From: Aradus depressus
Lineage: Eukaryota > Arthropoda > Insecta > Hemiptera > Aradidae
Assembly: GCA_963662175.1 (NCBI GenBank)
Contig: OY759215.1
Span: 49,803,213-49,867,212 of the forward strand
Length of the DNA stretch: 64,000 nucleotides
Direction of reading: 5' to 3'
Made by a program: the position numbers and the translations under genes. Positions 35,892-46,695 of the stretch are shown in pieces; position 1 is the stretch's first letter, and every line of letters starts with the position of its first letter. The notes under the pieces are model-generated. The model was not told the origin of the DNA. It did not search any database and saw only the letters and a program-made list of their open reading frames with translations.

Positions 35892-37290
35892 AGTAGTATA
35901 TAAAGGCCGGTTCTGTCACCACCACCGCCTCACAGATCCTCCTCCACCACCACCACCGCTTCTGCTCCATAGACACGTCCCTCCATCACCACCACCACCG
36001 AAACTCTGCTCCTCAAATCTGCTCCTCCACCACAACACCACCGCCTCACAGATCCTCCTCCACCACCACCTCCTCATCTGCTCCACCACCACAATGTCAT
36101 CTGCTCCTCAATTCTGCTCCACCGCCACAACATCTGCTCCTCCCAGATCCTCCACCACAACATCTGCTCCACCACCACCACCTCCTCCTCCTCACCCACC
36201 ATCGTACATCCCCATCTCGATAAGTTTCCGCTCTCCCTCTAAACCCTACCTTAAATTTTTACCCTACCCCTAAATTTTTTTCAATTAGCCCACTCGCGCT
36301 CCAAACCTATAGAAATCAAATTATTATTGATATTAAATCAACTTAAGAAGAAAAAAAAAACATACCTGACGGGATTCGAACTCACCACCTTCCATTTTGG
36401 AGTCTGGCTTGCTAACCCCTCGTCTATCATGACATGTTTGTACAATGGAGCTGTAATCTAGGTATATAAGGTTCGTCATACATTTTCAGATATCAAGTAA
36501 CAATTATGGTGTATTCTGAGGTAGTAATGATTATTCCTATCGATAATTAAAAATTTTTTTAAGACTGATTTCGTGACCTTGAACAGGCACTTGCGTGATC
36601 AAGCATGTCGAACCCTGCATTCGTGTAGCCTACCTTATCACGTCCTATCATCATCATCATTATCATTGTATTCAGTATTATTTTAAACTGGAGTGATATG
36701 ATGGAAAAATCGCCTACCTACACTTTTGAGCATGCCGTCCTTCGGTGCCTTGAATAGTATTGCATTTAAAAATATAATTCAAAGCTCTTCATATTAAGTA
36801 TGTTGTCCGATTTGAGTAATATATGCGAAAAAATAGATATCTTCAATTCCGAGCACACTGTCCTTTGGTGTTGTTTCTGATTTCTTGTTTTTTATTTATT
36901 TTTTTAATATCTACTATGGTTCGGAAATGACCGTATCTGTAGAGATTAAGTCGTTGTTTACATGTTCAAACATGTCGAGACCTGTTGTTGCAGGCATACT
37001 TCACCAATTTTTATTTCATGATTTAATCTAACATCCCCACGTCAATTAACATATCTACTCTCTATCTTCAGTATAGCGGCGTAGCCAATCCATCTCAATT
37101 TTCTCACTTATACTTCCCAATTATCCCACCTCATTCTCCCTTTAAACCTTTTACTCAGACACACATCCAAACAATTTTCTTTAGTTTTCATCATAGTCCA
37201 CTACTCTTAGCCATCATGCTTCGTCCCTGTTCAACACCTACAACCTCTCTAGATCGTCTGACATTTTCATCATAACCCGGTCTACTCATA

Positions 37291-37329
<39 letters not shown>

Positions 37330-37450
37330 TCTATTTGCAATCTATATACAATATATACATAATAAGCAAATATGTGGTGAAAGAAAAATATAACGTCACT
37401 TGATGGGAGAAGCCAGCCAGCGCTGACACTCCCTCGAAAGTTAATTGTCA

Positions 37451-40159
37451 TTATTCACTATCCTCCGAGAGAAGATCGCGAGGCCACCTCCTGTTCAAGC
37501 GGCGGGGAGGATTGTCAGGATGGGAATGAGAGGAAAGGTCTTGTGCGAGAGGATTTGAATGGGAAGAAAGGTTTCTGTGGAATGATTGGAATCGGGATTT
37601 GATTAATTCATTTACAGTGGGAATACTGAGATCTCTGTGTAGGACTTTATTGGTGACATAGAAAGGAGCGTTGACAATTCGTCGGAGGAGTTTGGACTGG
37701 AATGCTTGGATACGATTGATGTTGGATTGTTTAGCTGTACCCCAAAGTTCGAGTCCGTAAATCCAAATTGGACGTATAATGGTCTTGTAAATCGTAAGTT
37801 TGTTGTTAGTCGTCAGTTTCGATTTCGGTCCAAGTAGTCGACGTAACAGTCCGTATCTTCGATTCAGTTCTTGTCGTTTAAGTCGTGTATGTGGGTTCCA
37901 CGTAAGTCTACTGTCTAGGTAAAACCCGAGATAGCGGACTTGGTTTGAAGAGGGAATCAGGATGTTGTTAATGATGACGGGAGGACAGGATTGAGGGCGT
38001 AGGGTAAATGTGACTTGAACACATTTCTGCTCATTTAATTTAATTCTCCAGAGGTTGCACCACCTCTCTATTTCAGTGAGGTGCTCCTGGAGGATGAGTG
38101 AGGCTACAGCAGGATCAGGATTGGTGGAAAGGATTGCTGTGTCGTCAGCGTAAGTCGTCAGTAATGTCTGAGGATGGATAGGAATGTCGGCAGTATATGT
38201 ATTGTAAAGGATGGGACCTAGGATGCTACCCTGTGGGACACCGGCCCGAATAGGTATGAGTTCTGAGTACTCAGAGCCTACTCGGACCTTGAAATGGCGA
38301 TCACTAAGGTAAGATTTCAGGATGAGGTAGTAGGTACTGGGAAGGAAGTGTTTCAGTTTGAAGAGCAGCCCCGGGTGCCAGACTCGATCAAAGGCTTGCG
38401 CCACGTCGAGAAAGGCGCCCGTGCAATACTCCTTGCATTCTAATGCATTAGATATGCAATCGACAACCCGAAAACACTGTTGGGTAGTGGAATGTTCAGG
38501 ACGAAATCCAAACTGGTGTTTAGGTAAAATGGATTGAGATTCAAGAATTGGGATAAAACGTTTCAACAAGAGTTTTTCAAGGATTTTAGAGAAGATTGGG
38601 AGCAAGCTAATAGGACGGTAGGAAGAGACATCAGAGAGAGGTTTGTTGGGTTTGGAAATAACAGTAAGGATGGAATACTTCCATTGGACAGGAAAGTAGG
38701 TAGTTCTGAGGACTGAGTTGTATATAAGGGTGAGGAAAAGGACAGCTTTGCGGGGAAGGTTTCGTAGGATTTTCCCTGTGATCAGGTCAAATCCAGGAGA
38801 CTTACGGATTGGAATTTTATTTAGAATGTGTTGTACATCAGAGGGATGAAAGGCCTTTGGCGGAGGAGAGAGAGGCAAAGCACTGGTAAGGAACTCTTCA
38901 ACTTCTGAAGTATGAAGGGCGTTATAATCAGGATGGGGTGTGAACGTATTTTTGAGGTGAGAGGCAAAGAGCTGAGCCTTCTCCTCGTCGGATCTGACCC
39001 AGGAGCCATTTTGCTTGATGGGATAGGATAAAGGACTATATTTTAGAATTTTTCGGGTTGCAAACCACAGGGAATTATCTTTGGTGGAAAGGGAAGCTAG
39101 GTATTCATTATAATTTTCGGAGCGGAATTGTGAAAGTTGGATTTTGAGGTTTCGGGAAAGGTTATTGAAGGCAGTTTTGTCGGAAGGATACCGTGTTCGT
39201 TGCCATAGGGCACGAGCGCGGCGTTTTTCTGAAAGGAGAAGTTGGATGTGGCGAGGAAGAGGAGGGTTCGGGTTTGAAACTGTAGGGGGAGTAGGAGTAG
39301 ATGAAGCGTTCCAAGCACAGTCCTGTATGGCTTTAGTGAATTTTTGTACGGCTTCATCTAAGTCCTCAGGAGTTTTAAGGATTACATTTAAGTCAATTTG
39401 GTTTTCTAAGGAGGTTCTGAAGAGATCCCAATTCACTGGGCCGGGAGTTAAGGAAGGCTTTGGTGGGACACATAACGGGGTTAGACCAACGGTGAGGAGA
39501 ACAGGACTATGGTCTGAGGATAAGTTGGGGAAGGAATAGGTAGAGGAGAATAAGGATCCTGTGCCAGATCCAACAAAGAAGTCTACGAGGTCTGGGTTGC
39601 GGTTAGGATCAGTAGGCCAATAGGTGGGAGAGCCGGGGGAGTAGATGTCATAGTGTTGGGTGTTAATAACATCGTTTAGGATTCGTCCTCGGGAATTTGG
39701 AACTCTGCTTCCCCATTGGTGGTGCTTCGCATTGAAGTCACCGCCAACGATGAAGCGAGGCCCCAGGGATCGGAAAAGGGTGAGGAACTCGTGATGAGGA
39801 ATGAGTTTACTGGGAGTACAATATACTGCCGAGATAGTGACAGGGAAGGGAAAAAGTGACAAGGAGATCGTAGCGATTTGGAATGATTCTGTAGCCTGTG
39901 AGGAGAAAAAGTGATGGGATAAGGATTGTTTGATAAGGATGAGTGCGCCACCTCGGGCCCTATCTCCTGGGTAGTCAGACCTGTAGCTCCGGTATCCTGG
40001 GATACTGAAGTACAGGCTGGTTGTCAAGTGGGTTTCCGTAATGAGAGCGATGTCTACATGTCTGTCAGTTAGTAGTAGTTCTAGTTCTTGTCTATGGGGT
40101 AACAGCCCATTCGAATTCCAAAGGAGGATCTGGAGAGGAAAGGAATTTAAAGGGATCAT
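37451..40159 (-). CDS. Jockey ORF2: endonuclease and reverse transcriptase, copy 2
   Basis: 902 residues, intact. The APE-type endonuclease has WNSNG (14-18), E42 in ITETH, GGDFNA around D141/N143 and SSDH at 214-217. The reverse transcriptase spans about 450-740: KSPGFD, SYRPISLLP (513-521), QFGFRP, FLDVAQAFDRVW with D585, AGVPQGSILGP and YADD at 670-673. The C-terminal region ends RRWPRDLLSEDSE. It nicks target DNA and copies element RNA by target-primed reverse transcription. Its ATG overlaps the ORF1 stop as ATGA (40159-40156), which suggests translation by termination and restart. No RNase H domain is seen. Confidence 0.96.
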   Translation of the reverse strand: MIPLNSFPLQILLWNSNGLLPHRQELELLLTDRHVDIALITETHLTTSLYFSIPGYRSYRSDYPGDRARGGALILIKQSLSHHFFSSQATESFQIATISLSLFPFPVTISAVYCTPSKLIPHHEFLTLFRSLGPRFIVGGDFNAKHHQWGSRVPNSRGRILNDVINTQHYDIYSPGSPTYWPTDPNRNPDLVDFFVGSGTGSLFSSTYSFPNLSSDHSPVLLTVGLTPLCVPPKPSLTPGPVNWDLFRTSLENQIDLNVILKTPEDLDEAVQKFTKAIQDCAWNASSTPTPPTVSNPNPPLPRHIQLLLSEKRRARALWQRTRYPSDKTAFNNLSRNLKIQLSQFRSENYNEYLASLSTKDNSLWFATRKILKYSPLSYPIKQNGSWVRSDEEKAQLFASHLKNTFTPHPDYNALHTSEVEEFLTSALPLSPPPKAFHPSDVQHILNKIPIRKSPGFDLITGKILRNLPRKAVLFLTLIYNSVLRTTYFPVQWKYSILTVISKPNKPLSDVSSYRPISLLPIFSKILEKLLLKRFIPILESQSILPKHQFGFRPEHSTTQQCFRVVDCISNALECKEYCTGAFLDVAQAFDRVWHPGLLFKLKHFLPSTYYLILKSYLSDRHFKVRVGSEYSELIPIRAGVPQGSILGPILYNTYTADIPIHPQTLLTTYADDTAILSTNPDPAVASLILQEHLTEIERWCNLWRIKLNEQKCVQVTFTLRPQSCPPVIINNILIPSSNQVRYLGFYLDSRLTWNPHTRLKRQELNRRYGLLRRLLGPKSKLTTNNKLTIYKTIIRPIWIYGLELWGTAKQSNINRIQAFQSKLLRRIVNAPFYVTNKVLHRDLSIPTVNELIKSRFQSFHRNLSSHSNPLAQDLSSHSHPDNPPRRLNRRWPRDLLSEDSE

Positions 40160-41478
40160 CGGGAGGATTCGGGTAGGAGTTTAGAGACGAGGAGGCTTAA
40201 CATCGATATGAGAGGGGTGATTAATGACTTAAAATCATTGAGAAAGGAGGTGAGGTGACTGATAACATCAGGAGTTGAGGATGTAGGGAGCTGGCTGGAT
40301 GGGAGAGGATGAGGAAGGTTTTTTGGCTGTTGGGGGTAGTGAGAGGTAGGAGGTGGGTAGTGAGAGGTAGGAGGTGGGTAGTGAGAGGTAGGAGGTGGGT
40401 AGTGAGAGGTAGGAGGTGGCTGTGTTCGTGGTGGGCTGGCCACTTGGGCGTAGGACCGGGGAAGTGAGGAGGTGGCTCTGGGCTGACGGGCTGCAGCTGG
40501 CTGGAACCTGAGCTGGGGCACTGGTCTCAATGGTGGCGGTGGGACTGGTAAAGGAGCCGTCGGTGTCTTCATGGGGGGTTTGGCTGCCGCTTGCCTCTTC
40601 TTCATACGATCTTGTATTTCTTTGTGGACCTGGCAACCCCTGTAGTTGGCTGGGTGGTTATCCCCGCAAAGGACGCAGATCGCGGGTTCAATACGGTCCT
40701 TCTTAGAACAGTCCGCCGAAAGATGGTTGCCCGGACACTTCACACACCTGGGGGGATGGTGGCAGTAAGAGTGTGTGTGGCCATACTCCTGGCATTTTGT
40801 GCATTGAGGAATATCTTTTCTGCGTCGCGGTTCCTCGACCTGTATTCTAGTATACAGTAAATACTGTAACTTAAATATTTCTTTGCTCTTTTCACTTATA
40901 GCCAGGTCCACGAAGAAGAGGGGAAGAGGTGTCTTATAGATAGGATGATGCACATTATTAACGTTTTTCACACTGAACCCGTGCTTTTGAAAAAGCGCCG
41001 ATTTAATCTCATCGGGTTGCGTTGAATGGTGCAGTCCTCTTATTACAACCCGGTAAGACCTGTCTTCCCGAAGCTGATAACAATGAAAGTCAGCCTCGGT
41101 GTCTTCAAGATGCTTCACAGTCTTTCTGAAGGTGTCGCTGTCTTGGGGGTAAACGACTAGGTCGTAGAGACGGGAGCGGCACGTGAAAGTCCCCTCTCCA
41201 ACAGTCCTAATTAGCTGGGAGCAGAACTTTTTGAAGTCTGAGATGTTCTTCACAACGATAGGAGGTGGCTTGGGGACTTGGGTGTTGGCGGGTTGCTGGG
41301 ATGTGGAGGGAGGGGGAAGGCTGGCTTCATCCTCTGAGGTTTCTCCTTCCGTGTTTTTGGCTTGTTTAATTTGGGGTGAACCTGTTTTATTTGCATCTGG
41401 AGCTTTCTTGTAGGTTCGCTTCCGTGCTTTACTACTCACGACATTGAATCCTGAATTGTCGTCTTGAACAACATGCAT
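40156..41478 (-). CDS. Jockey ORF1 (Gag-like), copy 2
   Basis: 440 residues, intact. The N-terminus is basic, the central region is PRE_C2HC-like (about 140-210), and three cysteine knuckles start at C226, C245 and C268. A Pro-rich segment contains four YPPPTSH-type heptapeptides (about 354-383). The C-terminus (LLVSKLLPESSR) is Leu-rich. Copy 1 has a premature stop at the heptapeptide region. The protein should bind the element's RNA and carry it to chromatin. Confidence 0.95.
   Translation of the reverse strand: MHVVQDDNSGFNVVSSKARKRTYKKAPDANKTGSPQIKQAKNTEGETSEDEASLPPPSTSQQPANTQVPKPPPIVVKNISDFKKFCSQLIRTVGEGTFTCRSRLYDLVVYPQDSDTFRKTVKHLEDTEADFHCYQLREDRSYRVVIRGLHHSTQPDEIKSALFQKHGFSVKNVNNVHHPIYKTPLPLFFVDLAISEKSKEIFKLQYLLYTRIQVEEPRRRKDIPQCTKCQEYGHTHSYCHHPPRCVKCPGNHLSADCSKKDRIEPAICVLCGDNHPANYRGCQVHKEIQDRMKKRQAAAKPPMKTPTAPLPVPPPPLRPVPQLRFQPAAARQPRATSSLPRSYAQVASPPRTQPPPTSHYPPPTSHYPPPTSHYPPPTSHYPQQPKNLPHPLPSSQLPTSSTPDVISHLTSFLNDFKSLITPLISMLSLLVSKLLPESSR
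40338..40425 (-). repeat. Four 21-bp in-frame repeats in Jockey ORF1
   Basis: GTAGTGAGAGGTAGGAGGTGG recurs four times on the plus strand, encoding the heptapeptide repeat of ORF1. Copy 1 has only about one unit at this place, so unit number varies between copies. Confidence 0.9.
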
Positions 41479-41511
41479 TTTTAGAAATAAATAAAGTACT
41501 GATAATTAATA

Positions 41512-41512
<1 letters not shown>

Positions 41513-41582
<70 letters not shown>

Positions 41583-41665
41583 GCGAGAGGCAGCCTTGAA
41601 CTCGGTACCTTCCAGTTAGAAGGGACACCGTCTAGCTCCTACTCCACGGTGACAGTGATAGAAAT
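41513..41665 (-). promoter_or_regulatory. tRNA-like module and long T-run in Jockey 5' UTR, copy 2
   Basis: On the minus strand 41661-41582 contains GGAGTAGGAGCTAGACG (A-box-like) and CCGAGTTCAAGGC (B-box-like). A run of more than 60 Ts follows directly (41580-41513), then a short AT-rich leader and the ORF1 ATG at 41478. The same order, with a shorter T-rich tract, is found in copy 1. The extreme length of the run could be partly an assembly or polymerase artefact. Confidence 0.5.
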
Positions 41666-43814
41666 GGAGCCAGAACCATATATAGAGTACAACTTGAGTG
41701 CCCGGCAGACAGGACTTGACAGGATCGGCGTCACTCACTACACATTTCGAAATTTAAAAAATAGAAAAAACAAAAAGAAACTGTTAGTTACTCACTATTC
41801 ATCCCAAAAGTCTAGATAGTGATGCACAAAACAAAACAATAATTCACAAAATCATAGACAATTTGAAGTCGAGACAGCACGAGAATAAGTACGTGTTTCC
41901 ACCTCGGGAGCTGGTGGGGCACTCACTCATACATAAACCTACATTCTACGTCCATTAGCCTCTCCCTCTGAATCAGTCATATTTACCCACCTCAAATCAC
42001 CTTCAATGCACATACCCACATCAATTATTCTAAAACATAATCTTTAATTATAGTTCTACTTCCTCAGACCAATTGTACTTTTTCCAATCCTGCAGAGAAT
42101 TTGCAACCCACACCTAATCCTCAGATCTTTCTCCTAATTTTTATGAATCACTTCTACTTCCCCATATCAATTGTCTAATTTTTTTCTCAACGTTCTAACC
42201 AATTTTCTGCTCTCTACTTCTAAAACCTGTTACTCATACATACCCGCCCATACACGCGGAGTAATCTTTAGATCTAAATGTGTCTTTCCAGGGGTCTCAT
42301 GGATACATTCTTAGGCTAACATGCAGTATATTTAACTTACCTTATGTTACATGCTGCTTTTTGTGTACCTAGCGGCCAAAACAATTTCTTTCTCCTTCCA
42401 CCAACTATCCTCTACTGTAATTGCTCTCCTAACCTTCTGAAATCCCCGCAAAATTCTGACAACGACCAATCGATCCCAATATTCTACTCTCCACTTCTAC
42501 TTGCCCAACATCATATCAAGTCAGAACCCTACAAGTGTAGACTACTGCCCCTTCAACATTTCTTTCTCATTCAAACCACTTCTATCCCACCTCACTATCC
42601 CTCTAAACCTTCACTCAGACATACCTACACACTTGCATCACCCAAGAGATTTTCTTCATCATCGTCCAGCCAGTATCAGTTTTATTATTAGCCTTTTCTT
42701 TTGCATGTCCCAAAACCATTCACCCAACTCCTCTTCACTCATATCACTACAACCTATTCGATATTCATACTTCCGATCCTCTAATCCTAGGACCCCGGTA
42801 TACGCCAGGCCTTCATTTACACCATATTTTACACAAATTTAAATGCTTCTCCTTACCTAAACCACCAGGTCAACATCCACAGTTCTCGTCGATATTTAGA
42901 TTCGCATTTCCAATATTACTTTACCATCACTATTTTTACGACTAATAACCTACAATCTAGCAGGAACTTAAATCACACAGACAGCTCCCTGCACAACACT
43001 ACTCCGGATATATTCAGAACCCACTCCCACACATCTGAGCACCAATAGAACTCTAACCTAGGACTCCTGCTGTGTAGGCTCACTCACATTGGTATCTGTC
43101 AACCCATCTTCATAACTGCAAAAGCCGGGGGTAATTTCATATTCAAGTATTTTTCCTAAGATTTCATACTGATGAAGGCAAGACTCTGGATCTCTTCATC
43201 ACAAACGAGGTCAGTTAAGGAACTATTTTATAATACAACCCCAACGTACAAGAATCATATAAGGTGTGTCCATAGACTACAATAAGAGCTCTTATATAGC
43301 CATCCTAAGAAGAAGTCATTGAAAACTTTACCCACTGAGCCGGATAATTATTTATAATAGAGATACTAATATTTTTTTTGAATGGTAGGCCTTGTGTAAC
43401 ATTTCATTATCAGAGATTAGCTGCGATGTACTTTTCTACAAATCAGAGACTATGCATATTTCCTACAATAGAATCCTTCCGAGAGATCCAATATATCGTC
43501 ACGACACAACGCTTCACAAAAATTCGGAATTGTTCACCTATCCCTATACACATCAATCAACTGCAACTTCCCCAAATCTAAACTTAGAAGTCGCTCAGAC
43601 ACATTTTTAAAAACCCAACACTCTTCTATATACTTCTTCTGCTAAATTCTTTCCCGGTTTCCCTCTATAGTAAATCTTAAACTCTAAAGTAACCCCAACC
43701 CGAACACCATTCCTATCAACCTAAACTTTTATTTTTCAGTCATCTTGCAGACAACCATAAATAGGTTTTTAAACACATGGAACAATAATACTAATATATG
43801 GGTTCTCAATGAAT

Positions 43815-45141
43815 GAGATGAGAATGTAGGTTTATGTATGAGTAGACCGGGTTATGATGAAAATGTCAGACGATCTAGAGAGGTTGTAGGTGTTGAACAG
43901 GGACGAAGCATGATGGCTAAGAGTAGTGGACTATGATGAAAACTAAAGAAAATTGTTTGGATGTGTGTCTGAGTAAAAGGTTTAAAGGGAGAATGAGGTG
44001 GGATAATTGGGAAGTATAAGTGAGAAAATTGAGATGGATTGGCTACGCCGCTATACTGAAGATAGAGAGTAGATATGTTAATTGACGTGGGGATGTTAGA
44101 TTAAATCATGAAATAAAAATTGGTGAAGTATGCCTGCAACAACAGGTCTCGACATGTTTGAACATGTAAACAACGACTTAATCTCTACCGATACGGTCAT
44201 TTCCGAACCATAGTAGATATTAAAAAAATAAATAAAAAACAAGAAATCAGAAACAACACCAAAGGACAGTGTGCTCGGAATTGAAGATATCTATTTTTTC
44301 GCATATATTACTCAAATCGGACAACATACTTAATATGAAGAGCTTTGAATTATATTTTTAAATGCAATACTATTCAAGGCACCGAAGGACGGCATGGTCA
44401 AAAGTGTAGGTAGGCGATTTTTCCATCATATCACTCCAGTTTAAAATAATACTGAATACAATGATGATGATGATGATGATAGGACGTGATAAGGTAGGCT
44501 ACACGAATGCAGGGTTCGACATGCTTGATCACGCAAGTGCCTGTTCAAGGTCACGAAATCAGTCTTAAAAAAATTTTTAATTATCGATAGGAATAATCAT
44601 TACTACCTCAGAATACACCATAATTGTTACTTGATATCTGAAAATGTATGACGAACGTTATATACCTAGATTTTAGCTCTCTTGAACATCTATGCCACGA
44701 TAGACGAGGGGTTAGCAAGCCAACCTCCTATACGGAAGGTGGTGAGTTCAAATCCCGTTAGGAATGTTTTTTTTTTTTTGTTTTCTTAAGAAGTCACACC
44801 TAATTGATTTAATATCAATAATAATTTGATTTCTAGACGCTTGGGAGCGCTAGTGGGCTAATTAGATAATTACAATTTGCAGAAATTGAAATGTAAAAAA
44901 AAAGTATGGATTAGAGGGAAAGCGGAAACTTATTAGGGTTAAGAGGGGGAGCGGAATCTTATCGAGATGGGGAAGTACGATGGTAGTGATTCAGAGCTGA
45001 GGGGAGGGGGGGGAAGGGTGGTGGTGGTGGGAGAGGAGTGGGGTCGTGTTGGTGGAGGGAGGTGGTGGTGGAGGAGGAGTGGGGGACGGCCGCCATCTTG
45101 CGCATTTGCCATTGTGCCAGAACATACTTATTCCCTCTACT
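43815..45141 (-). repeat. Third, orphan AGTAG-element terminal repeat
   Basis: Same orientation as the right repeat of element 2 and closely similar to 49370-50500: GGCTACGCCGCTATACTG, GTATGCCTGCAACAACAGG, the ATGATG run and the tRNA-like segment at 44698. It ends in its own terminus TTATTCCCTCTACT at 45141. GATATC follows directly and would be the 6-bp duplication, but it is also the start of the satellite. No partner end (AGTAGAGGGAATAAG preceded by GATATC) is present in the window. Confidence 0.75.
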
Positions 45142-45397
45142 GATATCGTTATAACTACAGTAATATCGTTATAAATATAGCGATATCGTTATAACTACTG
45201 TGATATCGTTATAAATATAGCGATATCGTTATAACTACTGTGATATCGTTATAAATATAGTGATATCGTTATACCTTTTGTGATATCGTTATAAATATAG
45301 CGATATCGTTATAACTACTGTGATATCGTTATAAATATAGCGATATCGTTATAACTACAGTAATATCGTTATAAATATAGCGATATCGTTATAACTA
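45142..45397 (+). repeat. 20-bp satellite, GATATCGTTATAA, 13 units
   Basis: Thirteen consecutive units of exactly 20 bp share (G/A)ATATCGTTATAA. Two unit types alternate, ending CTACTGT/CTACAGT or ATATAGC, so the higher period is 40 bp. Each unit carries the palindromes CGATATCG (when preceded by C) and TTATAA. The array starts at the last base of the orphan element end. Confidence 0.97.
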
Positions 45398-46156
45398 GAA
45401 GGAGGGTTTATTGATGTTTGAGCGAGAATATTGCAGTATATTATAGGGATTTGAATCGATTTGACTGAGTTGAATTTGGTTCAAAGAAACAGGATTTTGG
45501 GGGTACACGTAGACACTGCTCAAGAACGAAACTTACCCAGCAGATTTAGAACCGCTCTCACAAAGAGATGATATAAGCATATAGTCAAATGAAAACTGAA
45601 ATATATATATACTTTTGGATACAAAGCATGAATAAAAAGGGGCAAGGCCCTTTCCTGCAAATCAAAAATACAGGCATATTTCTATGCTTAACACGGTTGT
45701 ACTCTCCTACTTTTCCTCAAATCAGTGTTTTCAACATTTAGAACTGCTGGTGATCACACTGGTCTGCGGGCGTCTATATCCTCTCCAAACCTTCACTCAT
45801 ACGACCTGCGTGCGTTTATAGCCTCTCCAAGCCTTCAACCTCACAGCATTCGATTTGATTCTTTCTAATAATCTTTTCGTTTGTGATATGCTGTGTACCT
45901 ATTCCCAATAAAGTTAATGCCCATTATTGATATATCCTTCAAAATATAGTCCGAGTTATTACCCTGGAAGCACTGGAATTGAACAAAAACCACTTTTAGA
46001 ATGTTGCAACTGTCGTTGTCCCATTCTCCTTGAAAAAATCTACCTTTTAAATAGATAGAGTGTTTTCATGTCTAACAGATTTTCTTATTCCATCTATACC
46101 CCCGATGGTTTCGGTAATGAGAATGATATCCGAACCCCTCTTTGAACTATCCAAAT
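45398..46156. other. Interior of AGTAG element 2, no gene
   Basis: Mostly unique sequence. About 45765-45860 is the reverse of the minisatellite at 19290-19390 in element 1. I see no supported coding sequence. Confidence 0.55.
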
Positions 46157-46695
46157 CTAACATCTATACGTTGATGACAGAACTTTATACCCGACCAAAC
46201 GTAAAAACGTCATATTTTCCTTAGAAAGAGGTATTAAGCCTTTTACGGGTTTAGGAAGGTTGAACTTTTTTGTTGGTTTTTTATCACCATATACTACTCG
46301 TCGGTGTTCTGTTGAATGAATTCGTTCACTTCCGTCTTCACCCGAATCATGCTGTGAAGAGTCCGTTTGCTGTTGTGATGAACTGGAGTGTTCACCCACA
46401 TCGTCCTCTGAAGAGTCTGTGTGTTGTTGTGTGTAATTCTCTACGTTGAAGGCAATATATCCTCAGTTTCATCTTGTTCCATTGGATAATCACCATTAGT
46501 TCTAATTCGTTTAATATGTCTTTTACCACATGTATCTAATTGAAAAATGGTTTCTCGTCTCTTTAAAATTGAAGAAATCGTGGATTGAGGAATCTTGAAA
46601 TGTTTCGATATTTCTCCAACCTTTTCTCCTTCATCAAAAAGTTTAATTATTTTTATTTTATTTTCTATAATGAGAGCGTTTCGTTTGACCCCCAT
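46157..46695 (-). pseudogene. Psq/CENP-B-type helix-turn-helix protein, frameshifted
   Basis: ATG at 46695 opens MGVKRNALIIENKIKIIKLF, then EVGEISKHFKIPQSTISSIL and KRRE, a good N-terminal CENP-B/Tigger-type (pipsqueak-like) DNA-binding domain. This frame ends at 46441. Immediately downstream another frame continues with QQHTDSSEDDVGEHSSSSQQ and TDSSQHDSGEDG, an acidic Ser-rich repeat, then a basic KKPTKKFNLPKP tail that ends at 46157. One frameshift near 46450 would join them. No DDE transposase domain follows. It could be an element-encoded regulator or a Tigger transposase fragment. Confidence 0.6.

Larger units (their letters stand above)
37294..41924 (-). mobile_element. Jockey retrotransposon, copy 2, complete with intact ORFs
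   Basis: A 4.6 kb element in reverse orientation. It is flanked by ACTCATACAT at 37284-37293 and 41925-41934; the opposite inverted repeat (about 49364-49390) keeps the unoccupied site. The 3' T-run on the plus strand (37294-37327) is the poly(A) tail. Both ORFs are open, so this may be, or recently was, an active copy. Confidence 0.95.
35892..43772 (+). repeat. Left inverted repeat of AGTAG element 2 (about 3.2 kb without Jockey)
   Basis: Pairs with 47700-50822. It begins with a TATA-like motif 6 bases from the end and a CCACCACC/CTCCTCC-rich low-complexity zone (35925-36200). The block shared with element 1, including the tRNA-like segment (36366-36436), follows, and then a long strand-asymmetric C/T-rich stretch (37000-37290 and 41935-43700). 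Frames such as 35887-36273, 42344-42842 and 43378-43610 arise from this skew and are not convincing genes. Confidence 0.85.

Noticed and set aside
35887..36273. Open frame rich in Pro/His/Ser at the left end of AGTAG element 2
   Set aside because: It is a translation of the CCACCACC/CTCCTCC low-complexity zone, begins outside the element and is not matched by a stable frame in the opposite repeat.
42344..43610. Several overlapping frames in the left inverted repeat (and mirror frames at 47785-48654)
   Set aside because: Frames follow from the long C/T-rich strand skew. They start and stop at different places in the two repeats and show no domain.
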